Positions 1 through 8,739 of a stretch of DNA of 64,000 nucleotides are shown here, one piece after another. Origin of the DNA: Chryseobacterium flavum (GTDB lineage Bacteria; Bacteroidota; Bacteroidia; Flavobacteriales; Weeksellaceae); contig NZ_QNUE01000009.1 of NCBI RefSeq assembly GCF_003385595.1, forward strand, positions 62,001 through 126,000, in the 5' to 3' direction. A program made the translations under genes and the position numbers. The number at the start of each line of letters is the position of its first letter. Positions within the stretch are counted from its first letter, which is position 1. Under the pieces are notes generated by a model. The model had not been told where the DNA came from and ran no database searches. It saw only the letters and a list, made by a program, of their open reading frames with translations.

Positions 1-2
1 TT

Positions 3-461
3 TTATGAAAAATGATACAGGAATACCACATCTCCGGTATAAGCAGATTTTACCTGATCTTTAATCATCAGCTTAGCTCCCACCATAACTTTTACGGTTC
101 CTTTAAGGTTCTGTACAGATTTAATTGTTGCCTCAAGACGTACTTTATCATTAGCTTTCACTGGTTGACCAAATCTAAAATTCTCTATTCCGTAATTGAC
201 TTCCATACTGATGTTCCTCACCTCTGCAATCTGCTTCCACAGATAGGGAATCAGCGAAAGTGTTAAATAGCCGTGGGCAATGGTTGAACGATAAGGACTT
301 TCTTTTTTTGCCCTTTCCTCATTAGTATGAATCCACTGATCATCTAAAGTTGTTTCTGCAAATCTGTTAATTTGTTTTTGGTCTATGATATGCCAGTTGG
401 AAGACCCAACCATCTGGCCTTCCAAAGATTTATATTCCATAAAATTGTTGATGATAATCAT
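3..461 (-). CDS. MaoC-like (R)-specific enoyl-CoA hydratase
   Basis: A 152-residue protein with the hot-dog fold signature of MaoC dehydratases. Such enzymes hydrate trans-2-enoyl-CoA in fatty-acid or PHA-type metabolism in the cytoplasm. The segment DDQWIHTNEERA followed by IAHGYLTLSLIPYLW matches the hydratase motif, with the catalytic Asp and His expected in the D-x-x-x-I/H part. The C-terminal half has the usual strand pattern (RLEATIKSVQNLKGTVKVMV). The length is typical of single-domain family members. The ATG at 461 is used, but an in-frame ATG at 440 (MEYKSLEG) is also possible. It stands downstream of the cold-shock gene on the same strand, separated by a terminator, so it is probably its own transcription unit. 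The family assignment is firm; the exact substrate is not known. Confidence 0.88.
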   Translation of the reverse strand: MIIINNFMEYKSLEGQMVGSSNWHIIDQKQINRFAETTLDDQWIHTNEERAKKESPYRSTIAHGYLTLSLIPYLWKQIAEVRNISMEVNYGIENFRFGQPVKANDKVRLEATIKSVQNLKGTVKVMVGAKLMIKDQVKSAYTGDVVFLYHFS

Positions 462-504
462 TCTAGTCTCTTGTTTTATATTAAGCTGATTGGTTTTTTT
501 TTCT

Positions 505-535
505 TGAAAAACCTCTCACATAATGTGAGAGGCAA
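505..535 (-). terminator. Intrinsic terminator after the cold-shock gene
   Basis: CCTCTCACA at 512-520 pairs perfectly with TGTGAGAGG at 524-532 around a 3-nt loop. On the minus strand the stem is followed by TTTTT. It lies about 170 nt beyond the stop of the cold-shock gene and fits rho-independent termination of that transcript before the hydratase gene. Confidence 0.7.
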
Positions 536-700
536 ATGAACATAATGGAAAATAAAAAGTAATTTAACTTACATCAATGTTCTATCAAACAATGTGCTCA
601 AAATCCAGAGGTTACCGGACTTTGAATTGTAAAAAAATATAAAAATATAATACTGAAATTGAAAATAATTTTTCTTTCACACAATGATATTAAAGCTTAA

Positions 701-895
701 TTACGCTAATTTTACATTAACAGCATTTAAACCTTTATCACTCTTTTGTACTTCAAAAATGACTTTATCATTTTCACGGATTGCTCTTGTGTCTAACCCT
801 GAAGAATGTACAAATATATCTTTACTCCCATCTGATGGAGTAATAAACCCGAAGCCTTTTGCTTCATTGAAAAATTTTACTGTGCCTTGTTGCAT
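701..895 (-). CDS. Cold-shock protein (CspA family)
   Basis: A 64-residue OB-fold nucleic-acid chaperone that binds single-stranded RNA/DNA and melts mRNA structure. Both RNA-binding motifs are visible: RNP1 KGFGFI at about residues 13-18 and RNP2 DIFVHSS at about 26-32. The length is typical for bacterial Csp. The gene sits 49 nt downstream of the DEAD-box helicase on the same strand, a pairing that makes sense because both remodel RNA in the cold. The intergenic 49 nt contains a 14-bp perfect palindrome. It could be cotranscribed with the helicase or have its own promoter. The family call is secure. Confidence 0.95.
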   Translation of the reverse strand: MQQGTVKFFNEAKGFGFITPSDGSKDIFVHSSGLDTRAIRENDKVIFEVQKSDKGLNAVNVKLA

Positions 896-927
896 TGTAA
901 TTATTATTAAAAATTGTATAGTATGTT

Positions 928-941
928 CTGTAACGTTACAG
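928..941. promoter_or_regulatory. Perfect 14-bp palindrome between helicase and cold-shock genes
   Basis: CTGTAACGTTACAG is fully self-complementary. It lies between the helicase stop (945) and the cold-shock start (895). It could be a dimeric-regulator site or a weak RNA hairpin; no U-tract follows, so it is not a standard terminator. Confidence 0.35.
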
Positions 942-944
942 ATT

Positions 945-2063
945 TTATTTATAAAAAGACCTGACCGGCATTGTAAAACCTATCAGTTTTTGAATATTCT
1001 TGAGATCTAGACGCTCATCAGTATCGCAAAATGAAATAGCAGTACCTTCTGCTCCGGCCCTCCCTGTTCTGCCAATCCGGTGAACATAAGTTTCCGGTAC
1101 ATTCGGAAGCTCGTAATTAACGACATGAGGAAGATCATCTATATCAATTCCCCTTGCTGCAATATCTGTAGCCACTAAAACTTTAATTCTGCTGCTTTTA
1201 AAATCATCAAGAGCATTCTGTCTTGCAGTCTGAGATTTGTTCCCATGAATTGCCGCAGCAAAAATACCAACACCTTCTAATTGCTGAACCAGCTTATTGG
1301 CAGCGTGTTTTGTACGGGTAAAAACCAGTGAACGCCTCATATTTTCATTTTGCAATAAATCAATCAGCAAACCGGTCTTATCCCGTTTTTCTACAAAATA
1401 TACGGATTGCTTTATCCCTTGTGCGGTTGAAGACACAGGAGTTACTGTAACTTCTACAGGATTACTCAGGATCGATTCTGCAAACTTCCGTATACTCCCG
1501 GGCATAGTGGCTGAAAAAAATAATGTTTGTCTTTTCTGAGGAATTAGCTTCAACACTTTTTTTACATCATTAACAAATCCCATATCAAGCATTCTGTCGG
1601 CCTCATCCAAAACAAATATTTCTATTTTAGAGAGATCAATATGTCTTTGATTAACCAGATCCAGTAATCTGCCTGGTGTTGCAACCAGAATGTCAACTCT
1701 CTTTCTGAGAGCGGCAAGCTGGCCTCCCGCTGAAACTCCTCCATAAACAGAGAGTTGGGATAAAGGTAAATACTTGCTGTAAACAGCAAAATTCTCTTCA
1801 ATCTGTATCGCTAATTCCCGGGTAGGTGTGAGTATTAATGTTCTTATCTCTTTATGTTCAGGGGTATGTTTTTTTAACAGCTGCAGAATAGGCATTGCAA
1901 ATGCAGCCGTTTTTCCCGTACCTGTCTGGGCACATCCTATAATATCCCTTCCGGCAAGAATATGAGGTATCGCGGTATATTGTATCTCAGTAGGTTTGGA
2001 ATATCCGGCTTCTGTGACTGCCCGTATAATTGGGTTGATTAAATTTAAATTTTTGAAACTCAT
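945..2063 (-). CDS. DEAD-box ATP-dependent RNA helicase (RhlE-like)
   Basis: All helicase motifs are visible in order: Q motif (PTEIQ), motif I AQTGTGKT, Ia PTRELA, Ib TPGR, II DEAD, III SAT, V ATDIAARGID and VI HRIGRTGRAG. This is a compact RhlE/CsdA-type RNA unwinding enzyme of about 372 residues with almost no C-terminal extension. I chose the ATG at 2063 (MSFKNLNLINP), which is where family similarity starts. The open frame runs on to 2159, but the extra 32 residues are low-complexity and look like translated leader. A promoter-like box lies at 2371-2404, giving a 5' leader of about 300 nt, as in many cold-induced RNA helicase genes. The cold-shock gene follows 49 nt downstream. Confidence 0.93.
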   Translation of the reverse strand: MSFKNLNLINPIIRAVTEAGYSKPTEIQYTAIPHILAGRDIIGCAQTGTGKTAAFAMPILQLLKKHTPEHKEIRTLILTPTRELAIQIEENFAVYSKYLPLSQLSVYGGVSAGGQLAALRKRVDILVATPGRLLDLVNQRHIDLSKIEIFVLDEADRMLDMGFVNDVKKVLKLIPQKRQTLFFSATMPGSIRKFAESILSNPVEVTVTPVSSTAQGIKQSVYFVEKRDKTGLLIDLLQNENMRRSLVFTRTKHAANKLVQQLEGVGIFAAAIHGNKSQTARQNALDDFKSSRIKVLVATDIAARGIDIDDLPHVVNYELPNVPETYVHRIGRTGRAGAEGTAISFCDTDERLDLKNIQKLIGFTMPVRSFYK

Positions 2064-2370
2064 CATAATTTTCAGGTTTCCTGATATTTTGTAAGCAAAT
2101 CCACTTTTGGAATTTGAATTGTTGTATTTGGGATAAATAAAGAAATCTTTATTCATCATTTACTTGCTTAGCTTCCAATAAATTACCTCTATGGTATTCA
2201 TGAGCCTGCAATAACGTATCTTTCTAGGATGAAAAGACTTATAAAGTATTTTCACATTCGAAACCCGATTGATAATTGGGGAGCTGAAAAAGCAAAAACT
2301 GAAAGAAAAAATTGTGAGTTTAAACTATTACAGAATAGCAAAGGCAGAAACCTGTTTTATAAATACTTTG

Positions 2371-2404
2371 CAAATGTACAATAAAATAGTTGAGCATCAT
2401 TCAA
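2371..2404 (-). promoter_or_regulatory. Bacteroidetes-type promoter for the helicase gene
   Basis: On the minus strand the -7 box reads TACATTTG (2371-2378), with a TTG 23 nt upstream (2402-2404). This matches the TTG/TAnnTTTG consensus at the long end of the usual spacing. It would start transcription about 300 nt before the helicase ATG at 2063. The 2064-2370 stretch therefore reads as leader and contains no other gene. Confidence 0.5.
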
Positions 2405-2494
2405 TTTAATTCATTGATTATCAAAAATATATTCGTAGCTTACGCACATAAACTAAATTGTTTGCCTTTGCGGATGATTTTAAATTTAATCCCT

Positions 2495-3448
2495 ATGCAA
2501 ACGTCGTTTCCCACTACCCATCCCCATTCCCAAACTTCAGATCTGCGTTCTGCTCCGCAGGTGAGAATTGCTTATTTTATCATGGTTCATCATAAACCTG
2601 ATACGTTTAAAGAAATGTTTCAAAAGATTTATACGAGGGACCAGTTTTATCTTATTCATATTGACCGGAAAGCAAAAGCAGAATTTACGGAGGAAATACA
2701 ATTATATTTAATACACTTTCCGAACGTATACATTTTGGAAAGCATGAATATTGTAGCCGGAGGGTTTAGCATGATCCAGGCTGAACTGAATGCAATGGAA
2801 TATCTTTTGAATGTAAGCCATGACTGGGATTATTTTATCAACTTAAGCGGTGAAGATTTCCCTCTCAAGTCACAAAATATTATTCGTAAATTCCTTACCG
2901 TTAATAACGGAAGAAATTATCTTTTTTATTACGACCAGAAGTTTTACAGGCCGGATACACTTCGAAGGATACAAAATCACTTTACGGAGCTTACCCATAA
3001 AATATCATCATTGATTTATAAAAGGGATTTCATGGAAGGTGTCACACCTTATATTGGAGGTAAATGGTTTATTTTTACCAGAGATACCTGTTCTTTTTTA
3101 ACCAATAACAAAAGAGTAATGGATTTTGAAGATTATTACTTACATACTCTTTTGCCTGCTGAATCTTTCTTCCAAACAGTTCTTATGAATACGATTTTTA
3201 AGGATATCATTGTGAATGATGACAAAAGAGCAACTATTGAAAAAACATTCTTTAATAAAAATTCGTATCATACTTCTTTTCTTGAATCATTAAAAAACAG
3301 CAATCAGCTTTTTATTAGAAAGATTAATAATGAGACCAGTCAAGCTATTTTAAAGTATATTGATGAAACATATCTACTTCCATTACCATATGTGAACGAG
3401 ATAGAAAAAGAGATTAAAAGAGATGAACGTAATGATAAATGGTCTTAA
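2495..3448 (+). CDS. Core-2/I-branching-type glycosyltransferase (GT14)
   Basis: A 317-residue enzyme of the GT14 family (beta-1,6-N-acetylglucosaminyl/xylosyl-transferase-like), which adds sugars from nucleotide donors to surface glycans. Visible family blocks are RIAYFIMVHHKPDTF near the N-terminus, FYLIHIDRKA, the acidic INLSGEDFPLKS centre, and GGKWFIFTRDTC followed by AESFFQTVLMNT. No membrane segment is present, as in most bacterial members. The frame is open back to a TTG at 2390, but the ATG at 2495 (MQTSFPTTH) is just before family similarity begins; ATG 2474 is an alternative. It is divergent from the helicase gene and appears monocistronic. The acceptor glycan cannot be told. Confidence 0.85.
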   Translation: MQTSFPTTHPHSQTSDLRSAPQVRIAYFIMVHHKPDTFKEMFQKIYTRDQFYLIHIDRKAKAEFTEEIQLYLIHFPNVYILESMNIVAGGFSMIQAELNAMEYLLNVSHDWDYFINLSGEDFPLKSQNIIRKFLTVNNGRNYLFYYDQKFYRPDTLRRIQNHFTELTHKISSLIYKRDFMEGVTPYIGGKWFIFTRDTCSFLTNNKRVMDFEDYYLHTLLPAESFFQTVLMNTIFKDIIVNDDKRATIEKTFFNKNSYHTSFLESLKNSNQLFIRKINNETSQAILKYIDETYLLPLPYVNEIEKEIKRDERNDKWS

Positions 3449-3548
3449 TAAATCTTTATTAAAACTTATAAGCCGGAGATGTCCGAATATTTTAAGCGTT
3501 TGATCAACAGTCTGAAATTGCCTCAATAGTAATCTTTGATACAGTAAA

Positions 3549-3576
3549 CAAAAAAATCCCGGTTAATCCGGGATTC
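3549..3576 (-). terminator. Intrinsic terminator of the PIG-L/SSS/DUF2911 operon
   Basis: AATCCCGG (3555-3562) pairs with CCGGGATT (3568-3575) around a 5-nt loop. The A-run at 3550-3556 gives a U-tract on the minus strand. It lies just after the DUF2911 stop at 3592. Confidence 0.75.
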
Positions 3577-3591
3577 CTATTTTTCATAAAT

Positions 3592-4110
3592 TTACTTTAT
3601 CTCTACAGGAACTGAGATCTTATCCCAATCCATTGTGAATCCATTATCATTTATTTTGTACACTAAATTTTCCTGTCTGGTTTGTAAGGCTTTTGTTTTT
3701 ACATCCACACGTAAAGCATCTTTAGCCTGTTCATATTTATAAGCGCCCCATTGTTTTGGCTCTTTGTTAAAAATGGCTGTCCAGGTTCCGCTTTCCTTAG
3801 GAATCAGGAAAAAGCTGTATTTACCTGCAGGCAGCGGTTTACCCTGAACGGTAATATTTTTATCTGTTTCAAAAGTTGTTGCTTCATTTGCACCCGCACG
3901 CCAAACTTTATCATAAGCTTCTAAACCGCCCCAGATGGTACGCCCTTTCACAGAAGGGCTGCTATAGTTTATTGTAATGGTTGCATCTTTAATTTTTCCC
4001 GTTGCAGTAGCAGGAGGGCTGGCTGGCTTTTTAGTGTCCTGAGCAAAGGCATTCAGGGAGATCGTCATGGTAGCAACAAGTACAGTTGCAGATTTAAGAA
4101 TCGTTTTCAT
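3592..4110 (-). CDS. DUF2911 secreted protein
   Basis: A 172-residue exported protein. The N-terminus is a typical signal peptide ending ISLNAFAQ, probably cut near residue 24. The mature part carries the DUF2911 signature: [18 protein letters not shown], then [15 protein letters not shown], and the [22 protein letters not shown] segment. DUF2911 proteins are common in Bacteroidota and Acidobacteria and have no proven function. The gene is 35 nt downstream of the symporter and shares its terminator, so it is probably the last gene of that operon. It likely acts in the periplasm or at the outer membrane; any role in sugar-conjugate use is only inferred from context. Confidence 0.9.
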   Translation of the reverse strand: MKTILKSATVLVATMTISLNAFAQDTKKPASPPATATGKIKDATITINYSSPSVKGRTIWGGLEAYDKVWRAGANEATTFETDKNITVQGKPLPAGKYSFFLIPKESGTWTAIFNKEPKQWGAYKYEQAKDALRVDVKTKALQTRQENLVYKINDNGFTMDWDKISVPVEIK

Positions 4111-4145
4111 AATATTTTTATTTGCTTGTTTTTGTTATTGTTCGT

Positions 4146-5837
4146 TTACGAATTTACTGTTTTCTGCTTATAAAACAGCAAACCGATTGCAGAAAATACA
4201 ATAACTGCTGCTGCCCCGATTACATTAAGCCAGAGGAAAGAAACAATATCGAACTGATACACGGCAATAACCGCAATTTCTGATAATATTGCAGCAATAA
4301 ATACATTGGAGCCGGTGATTTTCTTATAGTAAAATGCGACAAGAAAAATCCCCAGTATCGGACCATAGAAAAGAGAACCCAATATATTAACCGCTTCAAT
4401 AAGGGAGCCCATCTGCGTTGCAAACATGGCAACACCAATTGAGAAGATCCCCCAGGCTAAAGTGTGCAGGCGGCTATACTTCAATTCGGTTGCATCATCA
4501 GGAATATCTTTTCTGAATATCAGATGAACATCTTTTAACGAGCATGCAGCAAGGGAATTCAACGCCGCAGAAATTGAACCCCAGCTGGCCAGGAAAATGA
4601 CAGCAAACAATAAACCGATCATCCCTGCGGGCAATGTATTTTTTACGAAATACAGGAAAATGTAATTGGTATCCGTTTTTTCCGCATTATAGTTTGAATT
4701 ATTGATCGCCTCCTCTACCCTGCCATGAAGCGCTTTCACCTGGGTTTGTGTATTTTTAAAATCCTGAACTGCTTTTTGGAGTTGGGGAGAATGTGTTTCC
4801 TTCAACTTCAGAATTTCTTTCGATTCTGCATTGAACTTTACTTGTAAATCCCGGTGCTCCTTTTCAAAAACCGCAGCCTGTTCGGGTTTTGTTTCCTTTA
4901 AATATTGATAAGAGCGTTCGTTAAAATAAATCGGAGCCGGTTTCAGGGAAAAGAATGCAAAAAGCAAAGCACCGATCAGGAGAATCGCAAACTGCATCGG
5001 AATTTTAACCAACCCGTTCAGCAGCAAGCCCATTTTTGCATTGGTATTATCCTTCGCGGTAATATACCTCCCTACCTGGCTCTGGTCTGTCCCAAAATAA
5101 GAAAGTGCCAGAAAAAAACCGCCAATCAGACCGCTCCATATATTGTATTTGTCTTTCCAGTCAAATTCTGTGGTGATTACATTGAGCTTTCCGGATTTCC
5201 CGGCCAGGTAAAGTGCATCCTTAAAACCAATTCCTTCCGGCATATTCTGAATAAGCAGATAACCTGCAAAAGCCATTGTTCCAAGAATAATGAGAAACTG
5301 AATTTTTTGGGTATGAGCAATCGCTTTTGCACCGCCAACATAGGTATAAATCAACAGAATACCACCTGTTAAAACATTGGTTACATAAATATTCCAGTTT
5401 AGAACACTTGACAGGATGATACTCGGAGCGTAAATGCTGATTCCTGTTGACAAGCCTCTGGAAAAAAGAAAAAGCAGTGAAGTGAGTACCCTTGTTTTCT
5501 TATCAAAGCGGTTTTCCAGATATTCGTAGGCGGTGTAAACATTTAAGCGCTGAAAAATCGGAATGAAAGTAATACAGATCACAATCATCGCCAAAGGTAA
5601 ACCAAAGTAATACTGAACGAAACGCATGCCGTCTGTATACGCCTGGCCCGGTGCTGAAAGAAATGTGATGGCACTTGCCTGGGTAGCCATAATGCCTAAA
5701 AGCACAATATACCAGGGCATTTTATTATCTGCTTTCAGGTATGATTCATTGCTTTTCTGGCCACGACCGGTAAATACGCCGTAAACAACCACTACAACAA
5801 GGGTAAAAATGAGAACTGTCCAATCTATATTACTCAT
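4146..5837 (-). CDS. Sodium:solute symporter (SSS family)
   Basis: A 563-residue inner-membrane transporter of the SSS/SLC5 type, which takes up a sugar-like or organic substrate with sodium. It shows the expected many membrane segments and family residues such as MATQASAITFLSAPGQAYTDG (a split shown here only in part) and YFGTDQSQVGRYITAKD. Residues of about 305-385 form a hydrophilic, charged loop rich in Lys, Glu and Gln (EKEHRDLQVKFNAESKE) that probably forms a coiled coil and is longer than in standard members. The start ATG overlaps the stop of a 34-codon membrane ORF (ATGA), which implies translational coupling. The upstream PIG-L gene suggests that the substrate is an N-acetylated sugar or conjugate, but this is inference. 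Confidence 0.9.
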   Translation of the reverse strand: MSNIDWTVLIFTLVVVVVYGVFTGRGQKSNESYLKADNKMPWYIVLLGIMATQASAITFLSAPGQAYTDGMRFVQYYFGLPLAMIVICITFIPIFQRLNVYTAYEYLENRFDKKTRVLTSLLFLFSRGLSTGISIYAPSIILSSVLNWNIYVTNVLTGGILLIYTYVGGAKAIAHTQKIQFLIILGTMAFAGYLLIQNMPEGIGFKDALYLAGKSGKLNVITTEFDWKDKYNIWSGLIGGFFLALSYFGTDQSQVGRYITAKDNTNAKMGLLLNGLVKIPMQFAILLIGALLFAFFSLKPAPIYFNERSYQYLKETKPEQAAVFEKEHRDLQVKFNAESKEILKLKETHSPQLQKAVQDFKNTQTQVKALHGRVEEAINNSNYNAEKTDTNYIFLYFVKNTLPAGMIGLLFAVIFLASWGSISAALNSLAACSLKDVHLIFRKDIPDDATELKYSRLHTLAWGIFSIGVAMFATQMGSLIEAVNILGSLFYGPILGIFLVAFYYKKITGSNVFIAAILSEIAVIAVYQFDIVSFLWLNVIGAAAVIVFSAIGLLFYKQKTVNS

Positions 5838-5938
5838 GCCCAGAATTTAGTAAACCAATAATAAAATGCGATCTGGAATATTAATGCAGCTGCCAATAAT
5901 ATATACCAGGTATTCCAATTTTTAAGTTTCTTGTTCAT
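5834..5938 (-). CDS. 34-residue single-pass membrane microprotein
   Basis: A short ORF reading MNKKLKNWNTWYILLAAALI, then a hydrophobic stretch to FYYWFTKFWA. It is a positively charged N-terminus followed by one membrane helix, with a Trp/aromatic-rich end. Its ATG (5938) is 6 nt after the PIG-L stop and its TGA overlaps the symporter ATG by one-base-shifted ATGA. This spacing is typical of a real, coupled operon gene. By analogy with small partner subunits of other SSS transporters (such as the short proteins that precede acetate or DUF4212-type symporters) it may be a stability subunit. It has no recognisable domain, so the role is inferred. Confidence 0.7.
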   Translation of the reverse strand: MNKKLKNWNTWYILLAAALIFQIAFYYWFTKFWA

Positions 5939-5944
5939 CAGTTT

Positions 5945-8446
5945 TTAGTTTTTCTGTGCAGATAAAAAGTTTAAAAATAAACGTGCCGCCCCCACATTTC
6001 CTGCAGGCAGCTGTCTGAAAAATGCCAACGGTGTATAGATAAAATTACCCTTCCCGTATCTGGCATATAAAGTGGATCCCTGCAGAGGTTCTTCATCTGC
6101 ATCGTGCATTTCAAAAAGCGGTTCATACGCTGCATCCCATTGAACAGGGAAATAGGCACCGCGCTCCTGTACCCAGCCTTTAAAATCATCCGCAGTAATT
6201 TTATTCGGAAAGTTCAGTAATTTATGATTTGGATTTAAAAACGTAACTGCCGCATTTTCTTCGGTAACCCGCTTATTGGCAATACTGAAAGGGTACATTC
6301 CCAATTGGTCAACGGTTGTATCCTGATTGGTATTGTACTGCATTATCAGATTACCTCCGGCTTTTACATAAGACCATAAAAAAGGCATCCAGCGACCCAG
6401 TCTTTTTTCGGTGTTGTTTGCACGGACACCAAGTACGATGGCATCATATTGTAATAGCTTGTTCTGACTGCCGTTTCCGGATTTATCTGTATTGCCATAA
6501 AAATCTTCGTCCTTCAGGATATCTGTCTGAATGCCTGCAATGCGAAGGAACTCAGGAATAAAGTCGCCCGCACCTTCTATATACCCTACTTTTTGAACCT
6601 TTGCCTGGATATCACCTTTCATTACGGTTACCGCTGCTGGTGCAAAATATTGTAAGGAAGGTAAATGCGGATATTGAATTAATATTTGTTTTTTATTGTA
6701 AGTAACTCCATCTGCAACCAAATTGGCATCCAACTGCAAGCGGGAGGAATTTATTGCGGCAAGCTTATTTTTTGGAACAGTGTAATCAATGGTAGTCTCT
6801 TTTCCGCTGAGCAAACTTACATCCGTACCGCCTAACCGCTCTCCGTTATACATCAGGTTTAGAATACCTTTATTGAGCTGTTTGCTAGAATTAACCTTAA
6901 TATTTAAACCCAAATGTAAATCTTCATTTTCTTTAACCAGATAAAGGGGTTGTATAAATTTCAGTTCCAATGCAGGAACAATACGCAACGCTTCCACCAC
7001 ATCACCACGAACCGGATCCAGTTTCTTGAACGATAAAGGAAGTTTAACCTGAAACTTTTCCGAACCGATTCTTATATCAAGTAAAACATTCAGTGGTGAT
7101 TCTGCTTCAGGCAGCCCGACTAAAGTATCATCCGGAACAGAGAAAGTTGCCGCATTTACGGCTGGTTTTGCCAGCCAGTAAGGTTCTGTAAGTGCTGCAT
7201 CTGCAGGAATCTGAATGTCATGCTGAATGGTAATTAAAGAATCTTTTGATAGTTGCCTATTGAAACTTTCTGACTTACTTAACCATTTTACATTTTCTAA
7301 AACAACAGGGTTTGCAGCTCTTGAAACCAGATTTAACCTGAAATTGTAATGATCCCCGGCAACTGCTTCAGCCTGACTGGTAACCACTTCACCCATAAAT
7401 CCGGCACAGCTTAAAATGATATGGTCAAGGGATTTAATTTTATCTCTTTTCAGATCTGCATCCTGCAGTGCCAGGACTTTTTTTCGCAAAGCAAGCAAAT
7501 CAGGCAAACTAAGGTCCGGATTATTGAAATTGAAAGCGGAAATAATTTTATCTAATGCCTGGTCAATATCTGCGTTTCCTTGTGAAGTCCAGGTTTTAGT
7601 GACTCCGTCAAAAAGTGTTGTTTTTGCAGGTTCACCAACAACGTGGGCAAAGTATTCGGTTCTGGTGCCGGCTACAGATTGTGTTCCTGCACCCTGGCTT
7701 TTATGTAAGCTCCTGCTTAATCCCGCCAGTTCGCCATACCCCATTCCCAATTGCGCATCATATTGTCCAACGGTGACTTTCAATTGATTTTCAGCGGTTG
7801 TATTGACCCCGCCAAAGCGGAAGGTATTCCACAATACACGTTTTGGCTGCCACACATTCACATATTTCAGCTGATCGGGGAAAGCCGTTTTATCGCCTGC
7901 CAGCTTAAAAGCTTTTTCCGCCACCACCGCCGAAGCCGCATGCTGTCCGTGGCCTGCCGCAGCATTAGGAGGAAAACGGCAAATGATAACATCCGGACGG
8001 AATTTACGGATTACCCAGACTACATCTGCTATAATGCTGTTTTCATCCCATTGTTTAAAAGTATCGGTAGTATTTTTAGAAAATCCGAAATCAATCGCGC
8101 GGGTAAAAAACTGCCGGGCCCCGTCCAATTTTCTTGCCTCTAAAAGCTCATGCGTCCTGATTAAACCCAATGCAGCCCCCTGCTCTGTGCCTAATAAATT
8201 CTGACCGCCATCTCCCCTGGTTAAAGACAGATAGCCTGTTTCTACATTCTGGCCGTTGATTAACCAGGAAAGTAATCCTGTATTTTCATCATCAGGATGA
8301 GCCGCAAGGTATAAAACTTTAGGCAGCTGTTTAAGGGTTTTGAGTTCACGGTAAATGTCAGATGATTTTGAAGGCCGGACCTGCTGGGCCGAACAAAAAA
8401 CCGTATAAAATCCAAGGATAAATACAGTGCTTACTTTTTTGAACAT
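5945..8446 (-). CDS. PIG-L (LmbE) family deacetylase with long C-terminal region
   Basis: An 833-residue exported enzyme. The signal peptide ends near VFCSAQQ. The N-terminal domain (about residues 40-290) is a zinc-dependent N-acetylglucosaminyl deacetylase of the PIG-L family: the metal site AAHPDDE is at about 48-54 and the third ligand region reads GHGQHAASA. The remaining about 500 residues contain beta-rich domains (NEW3-like) and a C-terminal segment resembling a glutamine-amidotransferase-like fold (YDAIVLGVRANN, then QYNTNQDTT). This long architecture is frequent in Bacteroidota. It would remove acetyl groups from a glycan or glycoconjugate in the periplasm, and the coupled symporter would import a product. 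A good promoter is present upstream. Confidence 0.9.
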   Translation of the reverse strand: MFKKVSTVFILGFYTVFCSAQQVRPSKSSDIYRELKTLKQLPKVLYLAAHPDDENTGLLSWLINGQNVETGYLSLTRGDGGQNLLGTEQGAALGLIRTHELLEARKLDGARQFFTRAIDFGFSKNTTDTFKQWDENSIIADVVWVIRKFRPDVIICRFPPNAAAGHGQHAASAVVAEKAFKLAGDKTAFPDQLKYVNVWQPKRVLWNTFRFGGVNTTAENQLKVTVGQYDAQLGMGYGELAGLSRSLHKSQGAGTQSVAGTRTEYFAHVVGEPAKTTLFDGVTKTWTSQGNADIDQALDKIISAFNFNNPDLSLPDLLALRKKVLALQDADLKRDKIKSLDHIILSCAGFMGEVVTSQAEAVAGDHYNFRLNLVSRAANPVVLENVKWLSKSESFNRQLSKDSLITIQHDIQIPADAALTEPYWLAKPAVNAATFSVPDDTLVGLPEAESPLNVLLDIRIGSEKFQVKLPLSFKKLDPVRGDVVEALRIVPALELKFIQPLYLVKENEDLHLGLNIKVNSSKQLNKGILNLMYNGERLGGTDVSLLSGKETTIDYTVPKNKLAAINSSRLQLDANLVADGVTYNKKQILIQYPHLPSLQYFAPAAVTVMKGDIQAKVQKVGYIEGAGDFIPEFLRIAGIQTDILKDEDFYGNTDKSGNGSQNKLLQYDAIVLGVRANNTEKRLGRWMPFLWSYVKAGGNLIMQYNTNQDTTVDQLGMYPFSIANKRVTEENAAVTFLNPNHKLLNFPNKITADDFKGWVQERGAYFPVQWDAAYEPLFEMHDADEEPLQGSTLYARYGKGNFIYTPLAFFRQLPAGNVGAARLFLNFLSAQKN

Positions 8447-8465
8447 TTAATTTTACTTTGCAGAG

Positions 8466-8494
8466 CAAATATAAGTAAATCATCTTTCTTTCAA
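8466..8494 (-). promoter_or_regulatory. Promoter of the PIG-L operon
   Basis: On the minus strand, a TTG at 8492-8494 is followed after 18 nt by TATATTTG (8466-8473), close to the Bacteroidetes TTG/TAnnTTTG consensus. It is about 20 nt upstream of the PIG-L ATG at 8446, giving a short leader. Confidence 0.65.
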
Positions 8495-8538
8495 CGATAA
8501 AAGAATCAGACTGTGAATTTCACAAAAAAACTGTTTAA

Positions 8539-8739
8539 ATTAAACCACAAAGTCACAAAAGCTTTCTAAACACTCAAGTTATTTAAGATATACTTTGCGT
8601 GTAAGAAGTACACTTAAGTTGTATTGAAAATCAAAGATTTTAATCTTAAGTGAACTTAATTATCCGCTATTCCATAAACTTTCTAAAGTGTTCTAAAGTG
8701 TTTAAAAAATAAAAACTTTTGTGACTTTTGTGGTTTAAT
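8539..8739. repeat. MITE-like element with about 23-bp inverted ends
   Basis: The left arm at 8539-8561 (ATTAAACCACAAAGTCACAA and 3 more) is the reverse complement of 8716-8739 except for one extra T. The interior of about 150 nt is AT-rich, contains no ORF, and holds further small inverted segments (ACTTAAGTT; TTAAGTGAACTTAA). A third copy of the AAAGTCACAAAAGCTT core follows at 8743-8756. This is what a miniature transposable element or intergenic palindromic repeat would look like. No transposase is nearby. A search for other copies in the genome would decide. Confidence 0.5.

Noticed and set aside
945..2159. Helicase start at 2159
   Set aside because: The extra 32 residues are low-complexity and family similarity begins at the ATG at 2063.
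2390..2494. Glycosyltransferase start at the TTG at 2390
   Set aside because: A TTG start with no family similarity in the extra residues; ATG 2495 (or 2474) is better.
3483..3530. Short ORF MSEYFKRLINSLKLPQ near 3480
   Set aside because: Only 16 codons without a clear ribosome site or relation to neighbours; likely chance or a relic.
5971..6189. Overlapping frames inside PIG-L, adhesin, Rhs and other large genes
   Set aside because: Shadows of the true frames with no domain features.
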